From the NCBI RefSeq assembly GCF_025152525.1, contig NZ_JALXXL010000016.1, positions 1 through 31,563 of the forward strand: a DNA stretch of 31,563 nucleotides. The letters run 5' to 3'. Under the pieces are notes generated by a model. The model was not told where the DNA came from. It did not search any database and was given only the letters and a program-made list of their open reading frames with translations. The position numbers and the translations under genes are program-made. This DNA is from Corynebacterium sp. p3-SID1056. Its GTDB lineage: Bacteria; Actinomycetota; Actinomycetes; Mycobacteriales; Mycobacteriaceae. Shown here piece after piece: positions 11,625 to 19,574 of the stretch (positions within the stretch are counted from its first letter, which is position 1; every line of letters starts with the position of its first letter).

Positions 11625-11647
11625 ACTGGACAGTCTAACCAGTGCAG

Positions 11648-12466
11648 TTAGTCGACGGGTTCGAAGGTGACGCGGTACATATCCGGCCAGCGTTTGCCGG
11701 TCAAAAGGAATGCTTCGGTGCCAGGCAGGTGCGCGATGCCGTTGAGCACGTTGTTGGGGTCGTCCTCGGCGTTGTTGGGCAGCGCGGAGGCGTCGATAAG
11801 CGCGGTGACCTCGCCGCTTTCAGCATCGATGCGGAGGATATCGGTGGTGGTAAAGACATTGGCGTAGACAGCGTCGTCCACGCACTCAAGCTCGTTTAAG
11901 CCCGTCACCGGCTTGCCGTCTGCGGTGACCTCGAAGCGTTCGCGCTCCGCGAAGGTTGCCGGGTCAAGGCGGCGTAAGCTCGCCGAGCCGTCGGAGAAGA
12001 TGAGCTCATCATCGCGCGCGCACAGCCCCCACCCCTCGCCGTCGTAGGTGGCGCGGCCGGTTGCTTCCAGCGTGTCCGCGTCGCGCCGCAACGCGACGCC
12101 ATCCTGCCAGGTCAGCTGCCACACGCTGTCGCCGACTTGGGTGATGCCCTCACCGAAATACTGCGGGTCCAAGTCAACGGAGGCCAGTTCGGTGTCTCGC
12201 GCACTACCCGCAGCGTCGAGCGTGCGTCGGTAGAGCCGCGACTGCCCCTCCTGGCCCGTGCCCACCAGCAGCGTGCCATCCGGGGCTACCTCGAGCCCCT
12301 GCGTAAAGCTGTCCTGGTCGAAGGGGTAGCGCTCGTGTACCACGGCATGCAGCTTCTCGACGCCGCCAGCAGGCGCGTCACTCGCACAGCCGCCAAGCGC
12401 AAGCCCGCCGACAACAAGCGCACCGACGAAAGGAAGGGGGAAACGGAACAGATGCATGGCATCCAT
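11648..12466 (-). CDS. Glutaminyl-peptide cyclotransferase, lipoprotein
   Basis: A 272-residue secreted enzyme of the plant/bacterial glutaminyl cyclase family, a five-bladed beta-propeller that turns N-terminal glutamine into pyroglutamate. Visible family motifs are FTQGLEV, FGEGITQ with VWQLTWQ, GWGLC, SDGS, LNELE, the NVFTTTDILRID strand, and VLNGIAH. A signal peptide ends in the lipobox LGGC (Cys27), so the mature protein is probably anchored to the outer face of the membrane by lipid. The start could be 12466 or 12457; GGTGGGG just upstream favours 12466 slightly. The gene is divergent from the DUF3027 gene, with only ~48 bases between start codons. Confidence 0.88.
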   Translation of the reverse strand: MDAMHLFRFPLPFVGALVVGGLALGGCASDAPAGGVEKLHAVVHERYPFDQDSFTQGLEVAPDGTLLVGTGQEGQSRLYRRTLDAAGSARDTELASVDLDPQYFGEGITQVGDSVWQLTWQDGVALRRDADTLEATGRATYDGEGWGLCARDDELIFSDGSASLRRLDPATFAERERFEVTADGKPVTGLNELECVDDAVYANVFTTTDILRIDAESGEVTALIDASALPNNAEDDPNNVLNGIAHLPGTEAFLLTGKRWPDMYRVTFEPVD

Positions 12467-12502
12467 GATGCCCCACCATCGCGCGACTGCAGGCCTCTCG
12501 CG

Positions 12503-12508
12503 CATAAT
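12503..12508 (+). promoter_or_regulatory. Candidate -10 element for the leaderless DUF3027 gene
   Basis: CATAAT ends six bases before the GTG at 12515. The spacing puts transcription start on or beside the start codon. No ribosome binding site is present, which supports a leaderless mRNA. Confidence 0.5.
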
Positions 12509-12514
12509 AGGGGC

Positions 12515-13204
12515 GTGTCTCAATCCAGAAAACGATCCCGCAACCGATCCAAGAAGCGTTCCCCGCTGCTGAGCGACGTCGCCATCAGCACCGCGCGCGC
12601 CGCGCTCGAGGAAATTGCCGCCCCCGAAGAGATCGGGGAGCACATTGGCGTTGGAGGACTGAGCCAAAACGTGGCCACCCACCGCTTCGAGGCCAACGTC
12701 CCCGGATACGACGGCTGGGAGTGGAACGCCGTGGTTGCCTGCGCTACCGGTTCGACCTGGGTGACCATCAACGAGGTCGCGCTGATGCCAGCGGCGGGCG
12801 CCCTCGAGGCCCCCGATTGGGTGCCCTACTCGGAGCGCCTGCGGCCCGGCGATCTCGGCCCCGGCGACATCCTCGAACCAGCCCCGGACGACACCCGCAT
12901 CACTGCGGATTCTTTCTCCCGCCATGCCATCGTCATTCCGGGGCGAGAGACCAAGCACTACCTGACCGAACAAGGCCTGGCGGAGGCGGAGAAGCGCTGG
13001 CGCACCGGCGACTTCGGGCCCAACAGTGAGTTCGCCGAGAAAGCTACCCTGCACTGCCGCACTTGCGCCTTCTACGTCCCCATGGGTGAGCCGATCGGGG
13101 AGAACTTTGGCGTGTGCACCAATGAGTACTCCGCCGACGGGCGCGTGGTGGCCTCCTCCTACGGCTGCGGCGCGCACGCCGATACCACCGTCGATCTGAT
13201 CTAG
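12515..13204 (+). CDS. DUF3027-type protein with a four-cysteine C-terminus
   Basis: A 229-residue soluble protein of unknown function, matching the actinobacterial DUF3027 family in length and composition. The N-terminus is strongly basic (SRKRSRNRSKKR) and could bind nucleic acid. The central region contains WEWNAVVACATGSTWVTINE and the GDLGPGDIL segment. The C-terminal part has four cysteines (181, 184, 201, 218) in CxxC...C...C spacing, suggesting a zinc site. The GTG start is set by the -10 element six bases upstream and by lack of family-like sequence before it. The stop codon overlaps the stop of the convergent next gene, sharing the palindrome CTAG. Confidence 0.82.
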   Translation: MSQSRKRSRNRSKKRSPLLSDVAISTARAALEEIAAPEEIGEHIGVGGLSQNVATHRFEANVPGYDGWEWNAVVACATGSTWVTINEVALMPAAGALEAPDWVPYSERLRPGDLGPGDILEPAPDDTRITADSFSRHAIVIPGRETKHYLTEQGLAEAEKRWRTGDFGPNSEFAEKATLHCRTCAFYVPMGEPIGENFGVCTNEYSADGRVVASSYGCGAHADTTVDLI

Positions 13205-13887
13205 ACGGCGACCGCGCGCTGCGCACGCAGCTCGTTGACCTCACGGTGCGTGGGCAACGCGCCGCGTTCCACCCACTGCCGCGCCGGGCGAGAAGTTCCG
13301 TACTCGAGCCAAGTGGTGACGAGGCGTGCACCGTAGACCGGGTCGATCACCCAGACCTCGCTGGAAAGCAGGTCGGAGCGGATGAACCCGCCGGGCAGGT
13401 GGGCGAGCTCGACGCCCTGCCCGGCGAGGATTTCAGCCACGCCGTCGAGTGCGATCGAGCTGGAGGTGCGTTCGTGGCTGGAGATGTAGGCGCGTCCGTG
13501 CTGCAGCATCACAAGCGGAGCCATGATGGCAGAGACGACCCTCCCCGTGGCGTCGACAAGCAGGCCCTCATGCGCCGGAGTCTGCGCGAGCGTGAATCGC
13601 TGCCAGCCCAAGTCCGGCCCAGAGTAGGCAGGGAGGGTGCGCTCATCGCGGATGGGGCGCGCCGCGACCGTGATCTCTGCCGGAGCGGGCGGCAGCGGCC
13701 GCAGCTCGAGCGAAGCGGTCCCACCGTGGATTTCCAACTTGGCGCGGCGCGTGCCGGCGACCATGCTCAGGCGCACGCGCAGGCGGTTTAGCGCCGCCGT
13801 GGAGACGCCCAACTCACGGGCTGCTGCGGCGTAGCGCGTGGCGTCGATAACCCGGCCCTCTTCCACGACGAAGCTAAAAGCGTGCAC
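13201..13887 (-). CDS. Unknown protein, possibly an aminotransferase class IV-like fold
   Basis: A 228-residue soluble protein. The segment HEGLLVDATGRVVSA, followed by a region ending GVEL, faintly resembles class IV PLP enzymes (branched-chain aminotransferase, aminodeoxychorismate lyase). The sequence has almost no lysine: the one visible Lys lies in RAKLEIHGG, outside a recognisable catalytic context. If the fold is right it is probably not a normal PLP enzyme. The GTG start at 13887 follows AAAGGA by five bases. It overlaps the convergent DUF3027 gene by four bases and is divergent from the purine permease. Codon use looks native. Confident as a gene, not confident as to function. Confidence 0.68.
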   Translation of the reverse strand: MHAFSFVVEEGRVIDATRYAAAARELGVSTAALNRLRVRLSMVAGTRRAKLEIHGGTASLELRPLPPAPAEITVAARPIRDERTLPAYSGPDLGWQRFTLAQTPAHEGLLVDATGRVVSAIMAPLVMLQHGRAYISSHERTSSSIALDGVAEILAGQGVELAHLPGGFIRSDLLSSEVWVIDPVYGARLVTTWLEYGTSRPARQWVERGALPTHREVNELRAQRAVAV

Positions 13888-13952
13888 GCGGTTCCTTTCG
13901 GCGCAAAGACGTATTTGTAAAAACTGGCAGAGAAGTGACAGGCTATGACACG

Positions 13953-13958
13953 TAAAAT
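13953..13958 (+). promoter_or_regulatory. Candidate -10 element of the purine permease operon
   Basis: TAAAAT fits the corynebacterial -10 pattern and lies 71 bases before the GTG at 14030. The -35 region is weak. A short stem (TACCC/GGGTA) sits just before the AGAGGAGA ribosome binding site at 14013-14020. Confidence 0.35.
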
Positions 13959-14029
13959 GGCAGCGGCAACGCGCTGCGCCACTCGCCTAATTCAATTACC
14001 CGGACACAGGGTAGAGGAGAAGAACTGAC

Positions 14030-15481
14030 GTGAGTACCGTCACCTCTCACACCGCGCCGCAAGGCGGGCTTGACCGATTCTTTCATATCAGCGAACGGGG
14101 CTCCACCGTCGGCGCGGAGATCCGCGGCGGCGTGGTCACCTTCTTCGCAATGGCCTACATCGTCTTGCTCAACCCGCTGATCCTGGGCACCAGCCCGGAC
14201 CGCAACGGCATCGAACTGGGCATCCCACAGGTTGCGGCCGTGACCGCCCTGGCCGCCGGTGTGATGTCGATCTTGTTCGGCATTATTGCCAAGTACCCCT
14301 TCGGCATCGCTACCGGCCTGGGCCTGAATACGCTCGTGGCCGTCACCCTTGTAGGCCAGCAGGGACTGACTTGGCCTGAGGCCATGGGGCTGGTGGTCAT
14401 CGACGGCATCATCATCGTGATCCTTGCCATCTCCGGTTTCCGCACCGCGGTCTTCAACGCAATCCCTGACTCGATGAAGGTCGCCATGAGCGTGGGCATC
14501 GGCATGTTCATCGCCATGATCGGCCTAGTCGACGCCGGCTTCGTCCGCCGCGTCCCGGACGAAGCGATGACCACTGTGCCGGTGCAGCTGGGTTTTGGCG
14601 GCTCGATCGCGTCCTGGCCCACCTTCGTTTTCATCATCGGCCTGATCATCTGCGGTTTCATGGTCGCACGCAACATCCCCGGCGGCCTGTTCATCGGCAT
14701 CGTGGTCACCACCATCATCTCGCTGGTCGTCGAGCACTTTGCCGGCGCTGGCTCGTCGGCGGATGACCCGCACGGCTGGTCGTTGGCCGTGCCGGAGCTG
14801 CCGAGCTCCTTCGGTGGTGTGCCGGACCTGTCCCTGGTTGGCAGCGTGGACCTGCTCGGTGCGTTTACGCACCTCGGTGTCGTCGCCGCCTCCCTGCTTG
14901 TCTTCACCCTGGTGTTGGCGAACTTCTTCGACGCGATGGGCACCATGACCGCGCTCGGCCGCCAGGCAGGAGTGACCGACGAACACGGCAACCTGCCGGA
15001 CATGAAGCGCGCCCTGATCGTCGAAGGCTTCGGCGCGGTGCTCGGCGGTGCGGCCTCCTCGTCCTCAAACACCGTCTTCGTTGACTCCTCCGCCGGCATT
15101 GCCGACGGCGCGCGCACCGGCCTGGCAAACGTCGTCACCGGCGTCCTCTTCCTCCTCGCCATGTTCTTCACCCCGCTCTACGAGATGGTGCCCATCGAGG
15201 CGGCCGCCCCCGTGCTGGTGGTCGTGGGTGCGCTCATGATGATGCAGGTTGGCAGCATTGAATGGTCGCGTTTCGACGTTGCGTTCCCCGCCTTCCTCAC
15301 CATCGTGGTGATGCCGCTGACCTACTCGATTGCCAACGGCATCGGCGTCGGCTTCATCGCGTTCACCGTCATGGCACTGTTTACCGGCAAAGCAAAGAAT
15401 ATCCACTGGATCATGTGGCTGATCTCCCTGCTGTTCGTGGTCTACTTCGCCCAAGGCCCGCTGCTGGCGGCGCTGAGCTAA
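14030..15481 (+). CDS. NCS2-family purine base permease (AzgA/GhxP type)
   Basis: A 483-residue integral membrane protein with about 12-14 hydrophobic helices. It begins with the family's FFxISERGSTVGAEIRGGVVTFFAMAYI signature region (key residues around 17-45) and carries ANFFDAMGTMTALGR with the acidic residue expected in the substrate and proton pathway (near 305), and SSSNTVFVDSSAGI (about 344-357). Members import adenine, guanine or hypoxanthine with protons. AGAGGAGA nine bases upstream supports the GTG start. The last base of its stop codon is the first base of the next ATG (TAATG), so translation of the downstream methyltransferase is probably coupled. Confidence 0.9.
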   Translation: MSTVTSHTAPQGGLDRFFHISERGSTVGAEIRGGVVTFFAMAYIVLLNPLILGTSPDRNGIELGIPQVAAVTALAAGVMSILFGIIAKYPFGIATGLGLNTLVAVTLVGQQGLTWPEAMGLVVIDGIIIVILAISGFRTAVFNAIPDSMKVAMSVGIGMFIAMIGLVDAGFVRRVPDEAMTTVPVQLGFGGSIASWPTFVFIIGLIICGFMVARNIPGGLFIGIVVTTIISLVVEHFAGAGSSADDPHGWSLAVPELPSSFGGVPDLSLVGSVDLLGAFTHLGVVAASLLVFTLVLANFFDAMGTMTALGRQAGVTDEHGNLPDMKRALIVEGFGAVLGGAASSSSNTVFVDSSAGIADGARTGLANVVTGVLFLLAMFFTPLYEMVPIEAAAPVLVVVGALMMMQVGSIEWSRFDVAFPAFLTIVVMPLTYSIANGIGVGFIAFTVMALFTGKAKNIHWIMWLISLLFVVYFAQGPLLAALS

Positions 15482-16296
15482 TGCGCACGCGTATCGACGA
15501 CGCGCAGGACCCGCGCCTAGACGACATCCGCGACCTGAAGCACTCGGACAAGGAAAAGGGGCTGGTTTTTGCCGAGGGCCCGCTGGTGGCCGGCAGGCTC
15601 GTGGAGTCGCGTTTCCCCGTGCGCGCCATCTACGGCTTCGGCGGCAGGCTGGAAACCTTCCTGGGCGACTACGGGGAAGCACTCGCACACCGCAGCATCC
15701 CGGTGTACGAGATTTCCCGCCAGCTGATGGGGGAGGTCGCCGGCTATGACATGCACCGCGGCCTGCTCGCCTCCGCGGACAAGGCACCGGAGCGCACTGT
15801 CGCCGAGGTAATCGACGGCGCACGCACCCTGGTCATTCTCGAGGGTGTCGGCGACCACGAGAACATCGGCTCCATCTTCAGAAACGCTGCCGGCATGGGC
15901 GTTGACGGCGTGCTGTTCGGGGCGGCGACCGCCGATCCGCTGTACCGCCGCAGCGTGCGTGTGTCCATGGGGCACGTGCTGCGCACTCCCTTCGCGCACC
16001 TCGAGGGCACCACAACCACCTGGCAGCGCTCCCTCGATGAGCTCAAAGACGCCGGTTGGTGGCTTGTCTCACTGACCCCGGCCGACGACGCCGTCCTGCT
16101 GCGCGAGGCCGTCGCGGGGCACGAGAAGATTGCTTTCCTCGTCGGCGGGGAGGGGCCGGGGCTGACCCGGCATGCAATGGCGGCTACCGACGTCCGCGCG
16201 AAAATCCCGATGGCACCGGGCACCGACTCGCTCAACGTGGCGACTTCGGCCGCGATTGCGTTCTACGAAGCGCAGCGCAGCCGGTCCGGCAACTAG
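15481..16296 (+). CDS. SpoU/TrmH-family RNA 2'-O-methyltransferase
   Basis: A 271-residue S-adenosylmethionine-dependent enzyme that methylates ribose 2'-OH groups in rRNA or tRNA. The SPOUT motifs are all visible: motif 1 NIGSIFRNA with Asn128 and Arg134; motif 2 FLVGGEGPGL (219-228); motif 3 IPMAPGTDSLNVATS (242-256). Residues 1-105 are an N-terminal substrate-binding domain of the L30-like kind. The start overlaps the permease stop codon by one base. The mycobacterial counterpart in the same neighbourhood is Rv0881. The exact target nucleotide cannot be read from sequence. It ends one base from the convergent DUF6928-like gene. Confidence 0.92.
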   Translation: MRTRIDDAQDPRLDDIRDLKHSDKEKGLVFAEGPLVAGRLVESRFPVRAIYGFGGRLETFLGDYGEALAHRSIPVYEISRQLMGEVAGYDMHRGLLASADKAPERTVAEVIDGARTLVILEGVGDHENIGSIFRNAAGMGVDGVLFGAATADPLYRRSVRVSMGHVLRTPFAHLEGTTTTWQRSLDELKDAGWWLVSLTPADDAVLLREAVAGHEKIAFLVGGEGPGLTRHAMAATDVRAKIPMAPGTDSLNVATSAAIAFYEAQRSRSGN

Positions 16297-16297
16297 A

Positions 16298-17143
16298 CTA
16301 GCGGTCCGAGTGCCGGATCTTCTCGCGCACCGTGGCGGCGAGGTTGCGCACGCGGCGCGCCACACCCCGCCCGACCCGCTTGGTTGCGGCGACGGAGGCG
16401 TCGGCAAGATCGGCGAACTCGTGACCACCCTCGTCGGGGTTCGGAAGCTCGTAGTCGTCGTAGTCCTTCTCCGAATCGGCGAAGCGAGCGGCGACCTCAT
16501 TGACCGTCTTCGTCCGCGGTTTTGCCGCGTGAATCTTCGGCTCCGGGCGCCCGTCGATGGCGTAGCCGACCACGTGCACGTCAGGGCCCTGCGGGCTGAC
16601 CGGCACGCCGAGCCAGGCTTCCTGGGCGGCCTGAGCGAGATCGGACGGCTCAAAAGGCAGCGAAATGCCGCCGAGCTGCTCAGCCTTCTCGCCCGCCCAG
16701 TACGGGGCCTCAAAGGGATCGGGCAGGCCGATATCTTCCAGCACGACCTCGCGCGTGGCCGCGAGCGCGCGGCGCACCGTCAGGCCTGAATAGTGGGCAA
16801 AGCCCGCAAAGTCCGAGTCGGTGCCGTGGGCGAAGACGTACGTATCAGTCGCGGGGAGAGCCTCGCGCAGATACGCCGTGACCTCAGAAATCTTGTCCAT
16901 CTTTTCCACGAAGGTCTGCACGACGGCGACGCCGGGGTAGCCGGCGATGTAGAACTCATCGGCACCGGGGGTCGAGGAGCGATTGAGCGGAAACTCGCCG
17001 ATCGGCGTGATCGGCCAGGCCGGGTTGATCTGCGACAGCAGCTTGCGGCCGAAACCACGGTCGGCCTTCGGGGCAGAGTTCAACACCTCGGCGGGGTCAG
17101 GGGTACTGACAAACCACACGGTCACAATGGCGGGATAAGGCAT
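16298..17143 (-). CDS. DUF6928-like protein
   Basis: A 281-residue protein of unknown function. Residues 1-175 are a conserved-looking globular domain with the motifs PGADEFYIAGYPGVAVVQTF and GLPDPFEAPYWAGE, which resemble the actinobacterial DUF6928 family (from memory). The C-terminal ~70 residues are charged and probably disordered, ending in a basic helix (KRVGRGVARRVRNLAATVREKI, residues near 255-276). It is the last gene of a leftward group serC-sepH-DUF6928, starting 21 bases after sepH, with AAGGA about nine bases before its ATG. The one-base gap to the convergent methyltransferase leaves no room for a terminator. Confidence 0.75.
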   Translation of the reverse strand: MPYPAIVTVWFVSTPDPAEVLNSAPKADRGFGRKLLSQINPAWPITPIGEFPLNRSSTPGADEFYIAGYPGVAVVQTFVEKMDKISEVTAYLREALPATDTYVFAHGTDSDFAGFAHYSGLTVRRALAATREVVLEDIGLPDPFEAPYWAGEKAEQLGGISLPFEPSDLAQAAQEAWLGVPVSPQGPDVHVVGYAIDGRPEPKIHAAKPRTKTVNEVAARFADSEKDYDDYELPNPDEGGHEFADLADASVAATKRVGRGVARRVRNLAATVREKIRHSDR

Positions 17144-17164
17144 GACAGGGAATCCTTCCGTGAC

Positions 17165-18190
17165 CTATTTGCGGGGACGCTTCGTATTCGTGCGTACGCC
17201 GAGCAGCACGTCTTCCCAGTGCGGCGTGACGGCCTTGCGGCGACGCTTCTGTGGCTGCTCGCCGTCGGGGTGGCGCAAAAAATCGCCCTCAGTGACTGTG
17301 CCTTCAGCGCCTTCAGCGCCTTCAGCAGTGCCTGCATCCCCGCCTGCCGCCTCCGGTGAGTCCGCCGTGTCTCGGCCGCTACTTGCGCTGCCGTCCCACT
17401 CGTCCGCCCCGCGGGCGTCGACGGCAGTCAGGCTGCGTACCGGCTGCACGAAGTCTGGGTCGGTTAAGTCTGCGGCGACGGAATTGCGGGCTTCCGTGGA
17501 AGCGGGCGAGCCCATGGAGCGCTGCAGCGTCCACTGCGCCTCGTTTTCTGTCAGCCCGGCCCGCCAGCGCAGGTGCACTACCCAGGGCTCGCCGGGCTCG
17601 CGGGTGGCGTCCCACTCCGCGTCGCTGAGCGAATGCCCACGGGCTGCGAACGCGGTGGCCAAGATTTCGAAGAGGGTGAGTTTCGCCGGGCCGTCCTCGC
17701 GCACCGGGTGCGACTGCTTCGCTGCCTCCGCGATCTGCATGCGCTCGAGCACGACGGGGTGGGAATACGCGTCGATGCGGCTCACCGCCACGCCCATCTC
17801 ATCGGCCAGGTCCTGGGAGGTCGCGCCCGCGCGGATCCGCGCCTGGATCTCGCGCGGCGTCATTGTCAGCGGGTTGGTCAGCAGCGGGTCCGGTTCCGGC
17901 AGCCCGCGCTGCTTGCTCAGCGCGCTGAATTCAGGAGTGTCGTCGTGCTCTGCGACGGCGTCTTCCTGCGGCGCTTCCTCGGGCTCCGCTGCAGGCGTTT
18001 CCTCTTCGACCGCGGAAAGTGGCGCTGGCTGCTCCTCGCCGCGTTGCACCTGGGTCGCGTCCTGTGCAGCGTCAGGGGAGAAGACAGGGGCAAACTCCGA
18101 ACGGGCAATTTGGAAGCTCACGCCTTCGGAGTCGCGGAGAACGAAAAACTTCTCCGTTGACTCGTCTGCCATCAAATACAGCTCGCGCAT
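17165..18190 (-). CDS. sepH: Septation protein SepH
   Basis: A 341-residue cytoplasmic division protein. SepH was described in Streptomyces and mycobacteria as a direct FtsZ partner that promotes filament assembly. Visible here: the N-terminal domain beginning MRELYLMADESTEKFFVLRD, an acidic linker (about 58-90), a helix-turn-helix-like segment TPREIQARIRAGAT...AVSRIDAYS (111-143), and the conserved extreme C-terminal motif KRRRKAVTPHWEDVLLGVR preceded by a disordered acidic tail. GAAGGGAG sits just before the ATG at 18190; an in-frame ATG 27 bases earlier is less likely. It follows serC by 51 bases on the same strand. The pairing with serC matches M. tuberculosis Rv0883c-Rv0884c. Confidence 0.9.
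   Translation of the reverse strand: MRELYLMADESTEKFFVLRDSEGVSFQIARSEFAPVFSPDAAQDATQVQRGEEQPAPLSAVEEETPAAEPEEAPQEDAVAEHDDTPEFSALSKQRGLPEPDPLLTNPLTMTPREIQARIRAGATSQDLADEMGVAVSRIDAYSHPVVLERMQIAEAAKQSHPVREDGPAKLTLFEILATAFAARGHSLSDAEWDATREPGEPWVVHLRWRAGLTENEAQWTLQRSMGSPASTEARNSVAADLTDPDFVQPVRSLTAVDARGADEWDGSASSGRDTADSPEAAGGDAGTAEGAEGAEGTVTEGDFLRHPDGEQPQKRRRKAVTPHWEDVLLGVRTNTKRPRK
17300..17326. repeat. Three perfect 9-bp tandem repeats within sepH
   Basis: GCCTTCAGC is repeated three times head to tail. In sepH it codes for an Ala-Glu-Gly repeat in the disordered tail. The copy number is likely to vary between strains without breaking the frame. Confidence 0.85.
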
Positions 18191-18241
18191 GAATCTCCCT
18201 TCGACCTCAAAGTTCACCCCAGCCTATCGCACCGCGCGTCG

Positions 18242-19369
18242 TTACTGTTGGCCCACGCCCTGGGCAAGCAGCCAATCGATCGCCTTGGTCAGCGTGGTGA
18301 CGTCCTGGGCGTCGATAGCCGGGAACATGCCGATGCGCAGCTGGTTGCGGCCCAGCTTACGGTATGGCTCGGTGTCGAGGATGCCGTTCTCGCGCAGGGC
18401 CTTGGCCAGCTGCGCTGCGTCGACACGCTCGTCAAAATCGATGGTGCCGACCACCAGGGAGCGCTGCGCCGGCTCCTTCACGAAGGGCGTTGCCAGTTCG
18501 TGTGCGTCCGCCCAGCCGTACAGGGCCTCGGCGTTCGCCGACGTGCGTGCCACCATGCCCTCCAGGCCGCCGTTCTCGTTCATCCACTTGACCTGGTCGG
18601 CGAGCATGAGCAGCGTCGCCACGGCAGGGGTGTTGTAGGTCTGGTTCTTGCGGGAGTTGTCCACGGCCGTCTGCAGGTCCAGGAAGGCGGGGATGAAGCG
18701 GCCGGAGTCCTTGACCTTGGCAATGCGCTCGATTGCGGCCGGGCTCATTGCGGCCAACCACAGGCCGCCGTCGGAAGCAAAGCACTTCTGCGGGGAGAAG
18801 TAGTAGATGTCAGCTTCCTTCATATCTACGGGCAGCCCACCGGCGCCGGAGGTGGCGTCGACAAGCACGAGTGCGTCGGTGTCCGGGCGCTTGACCGGCA
18901 CCATCGCACCCGTGGACGTCTCATTGTGGGCCCACGCCACGACATCGGCCTGGGTGCCGTCGAGCTCGGCGGGGGAGGGGGCGGTACCCGGCTCCGCCTC
19001 AACGCGCTGTGGTGCATCGAGCCACGGGGCCTTTTCGGAAGCCTTGGCAAACTTCGAGGAGAACTCACCGAAGGTAAGGTGAGCCGATTGCTTTTCGACG
19101 ACACCGAACGTCGCCGCATCCCAAAACGCGGTTGCCCCGCCCAGCGACAGTACGATCTCGTAGCCCTCTGGGAGGTTGAAGAGCGAGGAGAGACCCTCAC
19201 GGACCTCGCCGACGAGGTTCTTTACGGCCGGTTGGCGGTGCGACGTGCCGATGATGTTGGCGCCGCGAGCGATGGCGTCGAGCTGTGCCGGGCGGACCTT
19301 GGAGGGGCCGCAGCCGAAACGGCTGTCTGCCGGCAGGAGGTCGGAGGGGAGAGTGGGGAAAGAGCTCAT
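18242..19369 (-). CDS. serC: Phosphoserine aminotransferase
   Basis: A 375-residue PLP enzyme that converts 3-phosphohydroxypyruvate and glutamate to phosphoserine and 2-oxoglutarate in serine biosynthesis. The PLP-binding lysine is Lys195 in the motif FSPQKCFASDGG, with Asp171 in VDATSGAG contacting the cofactor ring. The N-terminal FGCGPSKVRP and SHRQPAVKNL motifs are those of the actinobacterial SerC subgroup. Length is normal. The gene is divergent from gltA across 205 bp that carry a 20-bp palindrome and other candidate regulatory sites. It is probably first in a leftward group with sepH. Confidence 0.96.
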   Translation of the reverse strand: MSSFPTLPSDLLPADSRFGCGPSKVRPAQLDAIARGANIIGTSHRQPAVKNLVGEVREGLSSLFNLPEGYEIVLSLGGATAFWDAATFGVVEKQSAHLTFGEFSSKFAKASEKAPWLDAPQRVEAEPGTAPSPAELDGTQADVVAWAHNETSTGAMVPVKRPDTDALVLVDATSGAGGLPVDMKEADIYYFSPQKCFASDGGLWLAAMSPAAIERIAKVKDSGRFIPAFLDLQTAVDNSRKNQTYNTPAVATLLMLADQVKWMNENGGLEGMVARTSANAEALYGWADAHELATPFVKEPAQRSLVVGTIDFDERVDAAQLAKALRENGILDTEPYRKLGRNQLRIGMFPAIDAQDVTTLTKAIDWLLAQGVGQQ

Positions 19370-19416
19370 GAAAACCTACATCCTCAGATTTAGAAAGAAA
19401 CTGCGTTCGCTTGTGC

Positions 19417-19436
19417 AGTGCATAATATTATGCACT
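19417..19436. promoter_or_regulatory. 20-bp perfect palindrome between serC and gltA
   Basis: AGTGCATAATATTATGCACT reads the same on both strands. It lies 48 bp upstream of serC and ~140 bp upstream of gltA and is much more AT-rich than its surroundings. It looks like a dimeric repressor operator. TGCAG (19414-19418) and CTGCA (19437-19441) extend the symmetry with a one-base offset. I cannot assign it to a known regulator. Confidence 0.7.
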
Positions 19437-19497
19437 CTGCATGAGTGTTGTGTGGCCACTTTCCCTCAGATGTGGTGTTCTGGGCCGTGCCTGGGGC

Positions 19498-19528
19498 TTG
19501 TCATGCGCGTCACAAACTTTGCTACGAT
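19498..19528 (+). promoter_or_regulatory. gltA promoter with GlxR- and RamB-like sites
   Basis: TGTCATGCGCGTCACA (19499-19514) matches the GlxR consensus TGTGA-N6-TCACA with one mismatch. AAACTTTGCTAC (19514-19525) closely resembles the RamB motif AAACTTTGCAAA. TACGAT (19523-19528) is a good -10 element, with TTGTCA (19498-19503) as a somewhat distant -35. GGGG at 19493-19496 could be a RamA half site. The overlap with the core promoter favours repression or competition. Confidence 0.6.
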
Positions 19529-19574
19529 GGCTTAGGTAATTCTTCGGCGATGGCCGGATACAAAGTGAGCAATC

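Noticed and set aside
14155..15171. 338-residue open frame on the - strand
   Set aside because: It is antisense to the purine permease and rich in Thr/Met/Pro, as expected for the complement of a membrane protein gene.
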